29,701 bases of DNA from Planctomycetota bacterium (GTDB lineage: Bacteria > Planctomycetota > UBA1135): assembly GCA_003501525.1 (NCBI GenBank), contig DNPI01000152.1:1-29701 (forward strand). The letters run 5' to 3'. The stretch's first letter is position 1; every line of letters begins with the position of its first letter. The position numbers and the translations under genes are program-made. The notes under the pieces are model-generated. The model was not told the origin of the DNA, searched no databases, and saw nothing but the letters and a program-made list of their open reading frames with translations. Of the stretch, positions 1-8,290 are shown piece after piece.

Positions 1-2376
1 CAAAGATTCCAATTCCAGGTCGCAGTTGTAAGTGGGCACATCCTCTACAAGGGGAGACCTGCACTCCAGTTCCTGCGCGAGTGCTCCTTCCAGCCAATTC
101 CGCCCTTGGCAATCCCATCCATCTCCCAAAACGCGAGAACTATTCGAAGCAGGCGCAGCCGCACGAGTGGGTTTTATCCCCTCATTGACTTTCCCCGAAA
201 GCCATTTCCCCGTTGGAGTCGAAATCCCTACAAAAGATGAAGGGGAACCTTCATGAACGACTTTTCCGCCTTCCATACCTGCCCCAGGACCAAGCTCAAG
301 CGCCCAGTCCGCTCCTCGTATGAGAGCCTCATGGTGTTCAATCACCCAAAAGGAATGCCCATCAGTCACAAGTTCACGCAGCAAAGAAAGTACTTGCTCG
401 GCTTCTCCTTGCGGCAACCCTAAGCACGGTTCGTCAAGAAGAAACAAGCGAGGGCGGATCGACTTCGCCCCGGCCAAACGACGAGCAAGGGCAATCCTGC
501 CGCGCTCACCTAGGGACAAATTCCTTCCTCGTTCGCTCAAAGATCGAGGCCCCATGCCAAGCTTGCAAAGCTTGTCAACTCGCGACTTCAAAAGCCCCCC
601 GTGGGGCAGACGACCTACTAAATCAGCCAAGGGAGTGACCAACCATTCTCGAAGGCTTTTCCCCCGCAATCGCACATCCAAAAGGTCATCCCGCAGCCCC
701 AGCCCCTGACAAAAAGGACACGGAAGCCCATCTAAGTCAAGCGCCATGCCGTCACACACACTGCATGCACCTTTTCCTGGTTGCGCAACAAAAGACTCTG
801 CCCCAAGGCCGCGCAAACGACCTTCGCGGCTATTCGCAAAAGCCTGCCTCACTTCTCGCCAAGAATCGGACAACGTCGCGACAGTCGATCTGGGACCGTA
901 CCCCAAAGCCCGCTCCAGGAGCACACTAAAACCGCCTGAAGGAACATTGCCACAGAACCCATCGCCTCCACGCAACCTCTCCGCTAGCAATTCCATCAAT
1001 GTTGTTTTGCCACTTCCACTAACTCCGGCTATCGAGACCAAACACCCAAGCGGCAGACGGAGTGCTGGGATATCCAGGAACCTCCGTTGAATTTCTTTGA
1101 ACTCAATTTTCTCAGAACAAATTTCATCTTTCACTTGGAAAGGAGTAACGCATGACTGCGCGAATTCCCCTGATTCACCTCGCGCAACGCATTCCCCTCC
1201 CTCGGGACCTCCCCCGGGGCCAAGCTCAACCCACGAATCTGCTGTTTCAATGAACTCACGCGATGGGTCCGCAGTTAACACCGTGCTGCCATTAGCAGCG
1301 ATACCAGAAAGAATGTCAGCAATACCTTGCCTTTCCAGGCCGTGCAATCCCATTCCAGGTTCGTCTAGAACCACTAACTGTCCTCGACGAATCATTCCCA
1401 GCAGAGAAGATAATTCGAGTCGACGGGATTCTCCCAACGAAAGGGTCCCAAGTTTCCGAGACGGTGAAAGATGGCCTAATCGGGTAGCAACCAAAGCTTC
1501 AACTCTCCGACTAACCGCTCCCTTCTCTGGCAAATCAATCCACTTCTGAAGGGGAAAGTGGCCCCATTCTCGAAGTGTGAAACCCTGCAAAACTAAATCT
1601 ACACGGGAGAGCGATTGCGACCCATCACCAGAGGGCTCTTGAGGATCATGACATTTCGGGCAGACATCTGGGGAAGGGAGGCCAACTACCTCACTTCCTA
1701 TCTCAAGCCTCAATGCTTCCTTCCTCCGCAGGCCTTCCCGTAAAGCCTGCAGCAACCGATCTTCCTTGCCTCCTTGCCACTTAAATCGGTCGAGCAAAAA
1801 CCACGAACCCAAAGGAAGTGGCGAAGAAGCATCTTCGAGGCGAACTGCTCCCGAAGGAAGAAGGCCCCGAGTCCACCCCGCGCGAACCAAATCTTCAGCA
1901 TCGAGTCCATCCGCCTGAGAATAAATACAAATTGGAGTTCCATGCATTGACAAGTCCAATGTTGTTAAAAACTTTTCAGCGCGCATCTCCTCCCACTCCT
2001 CCCCACAGCTTCCACATCTCCGGATTCTTTCCTTCTCCCATGCCTCCCAGAGGAGGGGCCAAAGGTCGAGCGCATCACCAACTTGGACATGTTGCCGCTT
2101 ACGCGGAATTTCTCCGTGGCAAGCAAGAACAGGTAAAAGGCCCGAGATGGATTCAGCAATCCGATTAACCTGCGATTCCCCCTCCGCAGGCAACGCCGCG
2201 GGGTCATCCAGAATTCGGAAACGACTGCGAGACGCTGGAACTAAGGCACCAAATAAAAGCGCAGTTTTTCCAGCTCCACTCGCGCCATGGATAGCGGTCC
2301 ATTGCCCATGTGGGATATCCAGATCAAGCGATTTCAGATTGCCGGAAGTAACTCCCCGGAGTTCTATTTGCCTCAC
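1..2376 (-). CDS. uvrA: UvrA-like excinuclease ABC subunit A, compact form, 3' end outside window
   Basis: This gene has no stop inside the window, so 792 residues are visible and the C-terminus is missing. It encodes a UvrA homologue, the tandem ABC-ATPase that finds DNA lesions and loads UvrB in nucleotide excision repair. The first half has Walker A GASGAGKT near residue 36, signature LSLGESRR near 313 and Walker B VVLDEPGMGLH near 333. The second half has Walker A GVSGSGKTT near 452, a zinc module with Cys pairs at 538/541 and 558/561, signature LSLGERGR at 620-627, Walker B FLLDEP near 645 and the VIEHH His loop near 680. A condensed UvrB-binding-like region is present (motif LLDRFKWQG). 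The segment that normally carries the insertion domain is absent. Both signatures read LSLGE rather than LSGGE. At least 60 residues extend past the usual UvrA end. The GTG start overlaps the upstream stop as GTGA. Family certain; full repair activity inferred. Confidence 0.88.
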   Translation of the reverse strand, partial: MRQIELRGVTSGNLKSLDLDIPHGQWTAIHGASGAGKTALLFGALVPASRSRFRILDDPAALPAEGESQVNRIAESISGLLPVLACHGEIPRKRQHVQVGDALDLWPLLWEAWEKERIRRCGSCGEEWEEMRAEKFLTTLDLSMHGTPICIYSQADGLDAEDLVRAGWTRGLLPSGAVRLEDASSPLPLGSWFLLDRFKWQGGKEDRLLQALREGLRRKEALRLEIGSEVVGLPSPDVCPKCHDPQEPSGDGSQSLSRVDLVLQGFTLREWGHFPLQKWIDLPEKGAVSRRVEALVATRLGHLSPSRKLGTLSLGESRRLELSSLLGMIRRGQLVVLDEPGMGLHGLERQGIADILSGIAANGSTVLTADPSREFIETADSWVELGPGGGPEGGECVARGESGEFAQSCVTPFQVKDEICSEKIEFKEIQRRFLDIPALRLPLGCLVSIAGVSGSGKTTLMELLAERLRGGDGFCGNVPSGGFSVLLERALGYGPRSTVATLSDSWREVRQAFANSREGRLRGLGAESFVAQPGKGACSVCDGMALDLDGLPCPFCQGLGLRDDLLDVRLRGKSLREWLVTPLADLVGRLPHGGLLKSRVDKLCKLGMGPRSLSERGRNLSLGERGRIALARRLAGAKSIRPRLFLLDEPCLGLPQGEAEQVLSLLRELVTDGHSFWVIEHHEALIRGADWALELGPGAGMEGGKVVHEGSPSSFVGISTPTGKWLSGKVNEGIKPTRAAAPASNSSRVLGDGWDCQGRNWLEGALAQELECRSPLVEDVPTYNCDLELESL

Positions 2377-3203
2377 GATTCGCGTTCTTCCGCATCACCT
2401 AAAAAAGGCCATTCTTCAGGCTGGTTTTCAGAAAGGATGTCACGGAGTTCTGCCACCAAAGGCCCTGCGCCTGCAACAATATTGCCATTACGAATCCAAT
2501 CGCCTCCCGGTCGAAGAGTCCCAACTTCGCCTCCAGCCTCAGTAACCAACAAGCCTCCCGCCGCGACATCGTAGGGTTGGAGATGGAGCTCCCAAAAAAC
2601 GTCCAGCCGCCCCGCCGCTGTGTAGGCAAGATCGACAGCTGCTGATCCCATGCGTCGAACTCCCCTTTGACGCAGGAAAAGTCGACAAAAATTCTCCAGA
2701 TTATTGTCAGCCAAAAGGTGCCTCCTGTAAGGGAACCCTGTCGCGAGCAAAGCGTCCGCCAAACAATCGGCATCAGAGACCATCAGCCGGCTGCCATTGC
2801 AAAAGGCCCCTTCTCCCCTAATTGCTGTGAATGTCTCACCAAGACGTGGCAAGTGGACAACCGCTAAAGATGGCCCCAGAGAATCCACCCTTGCTATCGA
2901 CACCGCCCACATAGGGAGGCCGTGCACAAAATTCACTGTTCCATCTAAAGGGTCCAGCATCCAAATTTCTTCCCCATTGCGGCAAGAACCGCTCTCTTCA
3001 GCCAAAATTCCGTCCTTGGGAAATAGGTCGGCCAACCCTGCTTTAAGGATTTCTTCGCTTTCCAAGTCTGCCTGTGTTACCAAATCACGACTGGCGCTCT
3101 TGCTAGAAGCCGCCACGCGACTACCCATTTCTTGGTATTCCAAAAGTCGATTACCAGCTTGCACTGCTAAATCAACGACCGCATCCATAAATCCAGACAA
3201 CAT
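2373..3203 (-). CDS. Inositol-monophosphatase-family phosphatase
   Basis: This 276-residue protein belongs to the Mg2+-dependent inositol monophosphatase/FIG superfamily. The metal-binding signatures are visible: AEES at 68-71 and DPLDGTVNF at 84-92 (Asp84 and Asp87). The C-terminal site reads PYDVAAG at 210-216, with Tyr in place of the usual Trp before Asp212. The length matches the family. Candidate substrates are inositol phosphate, histidinol phosphate or 3'-phosphoadenosine 5'-phosphate; the sequence does not decide between them. The ATG at 3203 overlaps the dacB stop as ATGA, and the stop overlaps the uvrA GTG, so it is translationally coupled on both sides. An internal ATG at residue 6 is an alternative start. 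Confidence 0.88.
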   Translation of the reverse strand: MLSGFMDAVVDLAVQAGNRLLEYQEMGSRVAASSKSASRDLVTQADLESEEILKAGLADLFPKDGILAEESGSCRNGEEIWMLDPLDGTVNFVHGLPMWAVSIARVDSLGPSLAVVHLPRLGETFTAIRGEGAFCNGSRLMVSDADCLADALLATGFPYRRHLLADNNLENFCRLFLRQRGVRRMGSAAVDLAYTAAGRLDVFWELHLQPYDVAAGGLLVTEAGGEVGTLRPGGDWIRNGNIVAGAGPLVAELRDILSENQPEEWPFLGDAEERES

Positions 3204-4588
3204 CAGCCCCGCAAGGCAAGCACACTGCCAAGTATCGACTCCTGAAAGTCCCGAAACCTTTTGTTATGGGTACGTGCCGTGCCGTCTCGAACATAGTTCA
3301 CAACGATGGAGAAAACTATCACTTCATCCTGAATTGTAAGTAGATAACCAGACAATGAACTCGCGCCACTAATCCAGCCTGTCTTGGCACGGACTCTCTG
3401 TGGCTGAAATATTGGCCCTTGGAATCTCCGCGCTAGTCGCCCTTGCACGCCGCCAATAGGAAGTGAACGAAAGAAACCACGGCCTTCCACCCTCTCGGCC
3501 ATACCACGCAGAACAGCACAGAGGTCAGCGGGCGCTGCGAGATTTGTCTGTTCAATATCCGATCGCGCTAAACCACTGCCATCAGCTTGCTTGATTCGGG
3601 CTGAATTAACCCCGAGAGGCTCAAGATTCTCCAAAACCTTTCTCGCTCCAATCTGAGTTGTGGAAGATCTTTCTGGGGAATTACCTAGCGCAAGGAGAAT
3701 AAGCTCAGCCGTAAAATTATCACTTTCAAGATTGGCCAAAGCAACCGCATCCGCCAAAGTCCATGCCGACTGGTAATTGAGAATCCGCGACCCCGGCACC
3801 GATTCTTCAGATTCTGCCACAGCAACCCTCTCGCAAAGAACGCCCCGACTCTGCAGCCCAGCCTTGAACCACCTGCCGAAGGTTTCGACTGGATCACGCA
3901 CTGCAAGGCGAATAGATTCGCCGGAATACATGTCCCCACGAACAACCAAACCCCGGCTCGCCCACCAAGCAGACACGGGCTTTCCTTTGCCGGTGTGCCG
4001 AAAATCAACGGCGACAGGAGGGTCCAAAGCCGGCGCAACGCGCACCCCTCCCCCAGAAGCAGTTATTTCCAAGCACCCTCCTTCTACGGCTAACGCAGCA
4101 ACAGGAGCACAGTAGGTTTCCTGCCATTGGTCCTCTGGCCAAAGAGGGTTGCGGGGCGGAGAAGCTATGCATCTCGCATCGAGGACGACACTGCTCAAAG
4201 AAGAAATCCGATTCTCTTTCAGAGACTCGACAACTTGATCTAAAAAAACTTCACTCGCATCTCCGGCTGGCAGGCGCCGCAAAGAAGGGTCGCCGCTTCC
4301 CACCACCCAAAGCGTGGTTCCGTCTAACCACAGCTCCGTATGCCAACGAAAATCAGGGCCCAGCTGCAAGAGAGCGGCCGCCGTTGTCAGAACTTTCACA
4401 TTCGAAGCAAGCACAAAAGGGTCCTCACCTTGATAGTCGTAAACAACTTCACCCCCCAAAGATTCGACACGAATCCCCACTTCAATATCTTTCTCTTTAT
4501 TCAGTTTTTCTGCGGCGCTGTTGAGAACAGACTTCAGTTCCGCAGGTCCCTGAACCGCCGAAAGAGCGGTCAGGATTAGCCCAAGCAT
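3203..4588 (-). CDS. dacB: D-alanyl-D-alanine carboxypeptidase/endopeptidase (PBP4 type, family S13)
   Basis: This 461-residue exported enzyme trims or cleaves peptidoglycan stem-peptide cross-links in the periplasm. The three penicillin-binding signatures occur in order: SxxK as Ser62-Asn-Val-Lys65 (context LASNVKVLTTAAALL), SxN as Ser289-Asp-Asn291 (followed by FTAELILLALG), and KTG at 402-404 (context RVRAKTGWISGASSLSGY). A short hydrophobic N-terminus (MLGLILTALSAVQG) looks like a signal peptide. The long insert between SxxK and SxN is typical of S13 enzymes such as E. coli DacB. The start overlaps the upstream peptidase stop as ATGA, and its own stop overlaps the phosphatase start. Confidence 0.92.
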   Translation of the reverse strand: MLGLILTALSAVQGPAELKSVLNSAAEKLNKEKDIEVGIRVESLGGEVVYDYQGEDPFVLASNVKVLTTAAALLQLGPDFRWHTELWLDGTTLWVVGSGDPSLRRLPAGDASEVFLDQVVESLKENRISSLSSVVLDARCIASPPRNPLWPEDQWQETYCAPVAALAVEGGCLEITASGGGVRVAPALDPPVAVDFRHTGKGKPVSAWWASRGLVVRGDMYSGESIRLAVRDPVETFGRWFKAGLQSRGVLCERVAVAESEESVPGSRILNYQSAWTLADAVALANLESDNFTAELILLALGNSPERSSTTQIGARKVLENLEPLGVNSARIKQADGSGLARSDIEQTNLAAPADLCAVLRGMAERVEGRGFFRSLPIGGVQGRLARRFQGPIFQPQRVRAKTGWISGASSLSGYLLTIQDEVIVFSIVVNYVRDGTARTHNKRFRDFQESILGSVLALRG

Positions 4589-6150
4589 CAGGGCCGCTCT
4601 CCCTCCACAGCCACGGCCCAGGCAGTCGCCAAAAACAAGCGAGCTATACGCGCCATTTTTTCGCCATCCATGGTCTCGGAAACGTCGCCGGGTTTGTGGT
4701 AAACGGGATTCTTATCCAAATCAGCTTCAAAGAAAAACAAACCAGGAACTCCTTTCTCGTGAAAAGAGTATTGGTCACTCCGCCCATAAAGATCGCGCCC
4801 CTGTGTCAAATCAAGCTTCAGCTTTGTCTTAATGCGTTTCGCTTGTTTAAGCAGAAGCATCTTCCATTTAGGACGATCCCAAAGACCACCCACATTCGCC
4901 AAGCGGCTATCCCCTCTCCCGACCATATCCATGTTCAACATCACCACAGTCGATTCCAGAGGAACGAGAGGGTCCGCGCAGTAAGCACGAGAACCCAATA
5001 ACCCATTTTCCTCTCCGCTAAACCAAAGAAAAAGAATGTTGTCCTTGGGCTTAGAACCAGCAAGTGCTTCTGCTACCTCCAAGAGAGCAGCACTACCACT
5101 TGCATTGTCATCAGCACCAGGGTGCAGCCGCATACGACCTTGATCCCAAAAATGGTTGTACCCCACATGATCAAGATGGGCCCCAAGAACGATGGTTTCA
5201 GCGTCCTCTCGCTCCCCAGGGATTCTGGCCGCAATATTGAAAGCGTCTACTTCTTCTCGCTCCCAATCAAACCAAAACGAAACTTCAGTTTTAACCTTCC
5301 CTTTACTAGGAGCTTCAAGATGCTTGGGCCTTTTCCGTTTTTCAAGTGTCGCATGGAATTTGTCCATATCCTCATCAAAAATGAGGCTAGCAACCGAACG
5401 TGAAACCGAAGCCACCGGAAGAGAAGGGAGTCCTCCCATTTTCAAAAGTTGGTCTACGGGTAGGTTCTCAGGAACTAAAGTTTGAGCCAGTTGCGGAATA
5501 ACTTCATCGGGATTGGGAAACGCTCCAGGGTCCGGGACAAGGACAAGCCCTACCGCTCCAGCGGATTCCGCAGCTTTAGCCTTCGCTCTAAGGGTGGAGT
5601 GACGAGTCGGCTCCAAGCCATCAAACCGCTTATCCTTCGGGTCATCTGCCCGAGGCTCTCTAGTGAAGGCAAAAACAACCTTTCCTCTTACATTCTTCGA
5701 CTTGAGGTCTTCCCAACCTTCTTTGCTCGCATCAATAGACCAACCCACGAAAAGAGGTTCTCCGACAACTTTGTCGAGCGTTGGAGCCCCTGGGACTGGT
5801 TGAAAATTCGCCCCTATCTGCAATTCAACGGCTTCCCCCTTCGGAGGCTGCCATTCGAAACCCGTGTCTTCTGAGACCTGAAGCGCTGCCACAGGGTAAG
5901 GCACCCTCCATTCTCCATCACGACCCGCAGGCTCTAGCCCGAGAGCAGTAAGCTCTTCCTCAACATAAATTGCCGCTCGCTCAAAACCCTGCGAAAGAGT
6001 CGCACGGCCTTCCATTTCGGGCGCGGCCAGAACACCTACTCGGGCAAAGCAATCGGATTCCGTGATAGTCGCAAGCCGCGAATTCAAATCCTCCCCATCA
6101 CCAACATTGGCAGCGAAGAGACAGAAAAGAGCAAGAAGAACAGGTCTCAT
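4588..6150 (-). CDS. Exported M28-family zinc aminopeptidase-like peptidase
   Basis: I choose the ATG at 6150, which forms an ATGA overlap with the galE stop and gives a clean signal peptide (MRPVLLALFCLFAANV) and 520 residues. An upstream in-frame start at 6183 would add 11 basic residues and overlap galE more. The catalytic domain has the M28 di-zinc ligands in order: GAHLDHVG (His325, Asp327), GADDNASG (Asp347/Asp348), SGEENGLLG (Glu380/Glu381), NMDMVGR (Asp408) and VYHKPGD (His485). Residues about 120-270 fit a PA-type insert. The role is probably peptide hydrolysis in the periplasm; the substrate is unknown. Confidence 0.9.
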   Translation of the reverse strand: MRPVLLALFCLFAANVGDGEDLNSRLATITESDCFARVGVLAAPEMEGRATLSQGFERAAIYVEEELTALGLEPAGRDGEWRVPYPVAALQVSEDTGFEWQPPKGEAVELQIGANFQPVPGAPTLDKVVGEPLFVGWSIDASKEGWEDLKSKNVRGKVVFAFTREPRADDPKDKRFDGLEPTRHSTLRAKAKAAESAGAVGLVLVPDPGAFPNPDEVIPQLAQTLVPENLPVDQLLKMGGLPSLPVASVSRSVASLIFDEDMDKFHATLEKRKRPKHLEAPSKGKVKTEVSFWFDWEREEVDAFNIAARIPGEREDAETIVLGAHLDHVGYNHFWDQGRMRLHPGADDNASGSAALLEVAEALAGSKPKDNILFLWFSGEENGLLGSRAYCADPLVPLESTVVMLNMDMVGRGDSRLANVGGLWDRPKWKMLLLKQAKRIKTKLKLDLTQGRDLYGRSDQYSFHEKGVPGLFFFEADLDKNPVYHKPGDVSETMDGEKMARIARLFLATAWAVAVEGERP

Positions 6151-7130
6151 GATGAATAGCCTTCGGGGTGATTTTGGTGCCAAACAGCGGCAGTAGAAAT
6201 AAGCCGCTCAATATCGGTATAGCTCGCCTTCCAGCCAAGCTCAGCTTTCGCCAAAGAGGGGTCCGCCACTAAACACTCAGGATCACCCAACCGGCGAGGG
6301 CCTTCTACAAAAGGGACAGGTGACCCGAGACATTCACCAACAGCGTCCAGTATCTCTTTCACGGAAACACCTATTCCTGTCCCTAGATTCCAAGCACCGG
6401 AGGAGCCCCCATCTAAAATCCGGCGGAGGGCAATTTCATGTGCGGAAGCCAAATCGTCAATATGGATGTAATCCCTAACGCAAGTGCCATCTGGAGTGTC
6501 CCAGTCTGTGCCAAAAACTGTCAACTCATCTCGTCTCCCCAGAGCAGCTTGACATGCAAGAGGAATCAGATGAGTCTCTGGGTCGTGGTGCTCTCCATGC
6601 TCTCCAGATGGACAAGCTCCCGCTGCGTTGAAATAGCGAAGGGCAGCAAACGCACCTTCTCCCGCCTCTTCTCTATCTCGCAAGAGTCTCTCAACCGCAG
6701 CTTTTGTAGCCCCATATGGATTCACGGGATTCTGGGGATGATCCTCCGCAAGAGTCGGTGTCAGTGGATCACCGAAAGTAGCGCACGTAGAGGAAAAAAC
6801 CAATGGAACACCTTGCATGACCTCACACAGGTGGATTACCGGAACAACATTAGCGCGCCAATAGCGAATAGGTTGCTGAACACTCTCGCCCACATAACAG
6901 CGAGCGGCAAAATGAATGACACCATCAAACTCCTTCCTCTCAGCCCACTGATGAAGAGCGTCACGGTCTAAAAGGTCGAGCTCGACAAATTCCCCATCCC
7001 ACGCAGATCGATGTCCCTCGGACAAGTCATCGAGCACGGTAACGGCTGCCCCCCTTTGAGAGAGCCACCTCGCAGTGGCTGACCCGATGTATCCACAACC
7101 GCCCGTAACAAGAACTTTCACAGCCCCCAT
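6147..7130 (-). CDS. galE: UDP-glucose 4-epimerase (GalE-type SDR)
   Basis: The protein interconverts UDP-glucose and UDP-galactose, supplying sugars for envelope polysaccharide. The Rossmann NAD motif GGCGYIG lies at 10-16. The catalytic SDR residues are Ser113/Ser114 (context VFSSTCATFGDP) and Tyr139-x3-Lys143 (NPYGATK). The epimerase signatures ALRYFNAAGA and VRDYIHIDDLA are also present. I start at the ATG at 7130, preceded by a G-rich ribosome-binding stretch (GGTTGGGGGCTGACAAA), giving 327 residues. A longer in-frame start at 7190 would add 20 residues before the Rossmann strand and overlap the upstream gene. The stop overlaps the M28 peptidase ATG. Confidence 0.93.
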   Translation of the reverse strand: MGAVKVLVTGGCGYIGSATARWLSQRGAAVTVLDDLSEGHRSAWDGEFVELDLLDRDALHQWAERKEFDGVIHFAARCYVGESVQQPIRYWRANVVPVIHLCEVMQGVPLVFSSTCATFGDPLTPTLAEDHPQNPVNPYGATKAAVERLLRDREEAGEGAFAALRYFNAAGACPSGEHGEHHDPETHLIPLACQAALGRRDELTVFGTDWDTPDGTCVRDYIHIDDLASAHEIALRRILDGGSSGAWNLGTGIGVSVKEILDAVGECLGSPVPFVEGPRRLGDPECLVADPSLAKAELGWKASYTDIERLISTAAVWHQNHPEGYSS

Positions 7131-7153
7131 TTTGTCAGCCCCCAACCAAAGTT

Positions 7154-8290
7154 TCAGCTTTGAGCTTGCTTCTCGTACCAAGAATTCCACAAAGACGCTA
7201 TTTCACCCCTACGTTCTTCGTCTGGATCAATATCAATGGCAACGATGTGCCCCGAAGCAGACTCTAAGACTCGATTTGCGGCTCGAAAAACTTGTCTGTC
7301 TTCAGGCTGGAGGAAAGGCAGGATTAACGGGAAATCGTCAATCTCCGCAATAGGAGAAATCCCGTGAAGGGCTCCAAGGCGAACTTCTCGGGAAGAGTGC
7401 CCGAAAAGAGGGTAGAGAAGAAATCGATCAGCCGAGCTGCCTCGCTTCCCAATCTCCGCCGCTGCCACGATTACAACCCGAGGATCAGGGTCACGAAGAG
7501 CGACGCCAAATACTTTTAATTCATCCGGAAATTCCCCAAGCGACAAATATCTAATCCCCGACAAGCGGAAATCCGGATTCACATGACTATTCAAAAGGCC
7601 AACTGCATCAGCCACATTCCGGGGTTCTCCCGTTTGGAAGGCCGCAAGTCGTTCGAGGCGCCTCCGTTCATCTTCAAAAAGGCCTTGCGAATTCAATGCT
7701 TTTTCGAGAGCCGCTACTGCGCCCTCAAGGTCACCTCCCTTCTCTCTGAGTTGGGAAGCCGCCTGCCACCAAGATGCAGCCTGCGGATCTTCTAAAACGG
7801 AAGCTAGGTCCTCTAAGGCCTGGGCAGCCATTAAATATTCCCCTTCCCGCTTGTAGATCTCACCCAACGCCGCAAGCGCCACGACACCTAACTCTTCATC
7901 CTCAGTCACCTCTGTAAGTGTCGATATTGCCTCCTCAATCCTCCCTAATCGTTGGAGGTCATCCGCAAGATCTACGCGCAAAGCGATATCGTGCGGATTC
8001 CTCGCGAGAGCATGTGCGCGCCAAACCGCAGCCGTTTCCCAATCACCTGACCCATCCGCAGCTCTAATACGCCGCTCAACCCAAGAGGAGTTTATCTCGT
8101 CAAGAAGCGCCCAAGAGTCCAGAGCATGCCCAGCCTCTTCCCACGAGCCTTTATCTTCTGCCGCCGAGGCAATCAAAAGCCAATCTGCCGTCAACGCCTC
8201 ACTTGGCGAAGATGGTTCAGGGGAAATTTCCGTGGCACTACAGTTCCAGCCAAGGAAAGTTATCAATACGAAAATTACCCGTTGCGCCAT
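7154..8290 (-). CDS. Exported TPR/HEAT-repeat protein, function unknown
   Basis: This is a roughly 378-residue protein with an N-terminal signal sequence (MAQRVIFVLITFLGWNCSA). The Cys in GWNC does not form a convincing lipobox. The N-terminal half is built of alpha-helical pairs resembling TPRs (for example AVAALEKALNSQG and AAQALEDLASVL). The C-terminal part resembles HEAT repeats (DPDPRVVIVAAAEIGKRG and SSREVRLGALHGISPI). No catalytic motif is visible. I prefer the ATG at 8290 over a TTG at 8308 because it gives a normal signal peptide; it overlaps the end of aroA by 16 nt. Repeat proteins of this type usually act as scaffolds, but no partner can be assigned. Confidence 0.75.
   Translation of the reverse strand: MAQRVIFVLITFLGWNCSATEISPEPSSPSEALTADWLLIASAAEDKGSWEEAGHALDSWALLDEINSSWVERRIRAADGSGDWETAAVWRAHALARNPHDIALRVDLADDLQRLGRIEEAISTLTEVTEDEELGVVALAALGEIYKREGEYLMAAQALEDLASVLEDPQAASWWQAASQLREKGGDLEGAVAALEKALNSQGLFEDERRRLERLAAFQTGEPRNVADAVGLLNSHVNPDFRLSGIRYLSLGEFPDELKVFGVALRDPDPRVVIVAAAEIGKRGSSADRFLLYPLFGHSSREVRLGALHGISPIAEIDDFPLILPFLQPEDRQVFRAANRVLESASGHIVAIDIDPDEERRGEIASLWNSWYEKQAQS

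Noticed and set aside
32..2545. Several plus-strand open frames of 60-150 codons
   Set aside because: They lie opposite the continuous uvrA and phosphatase frames, show no family motifs, and are shadows of those genes.
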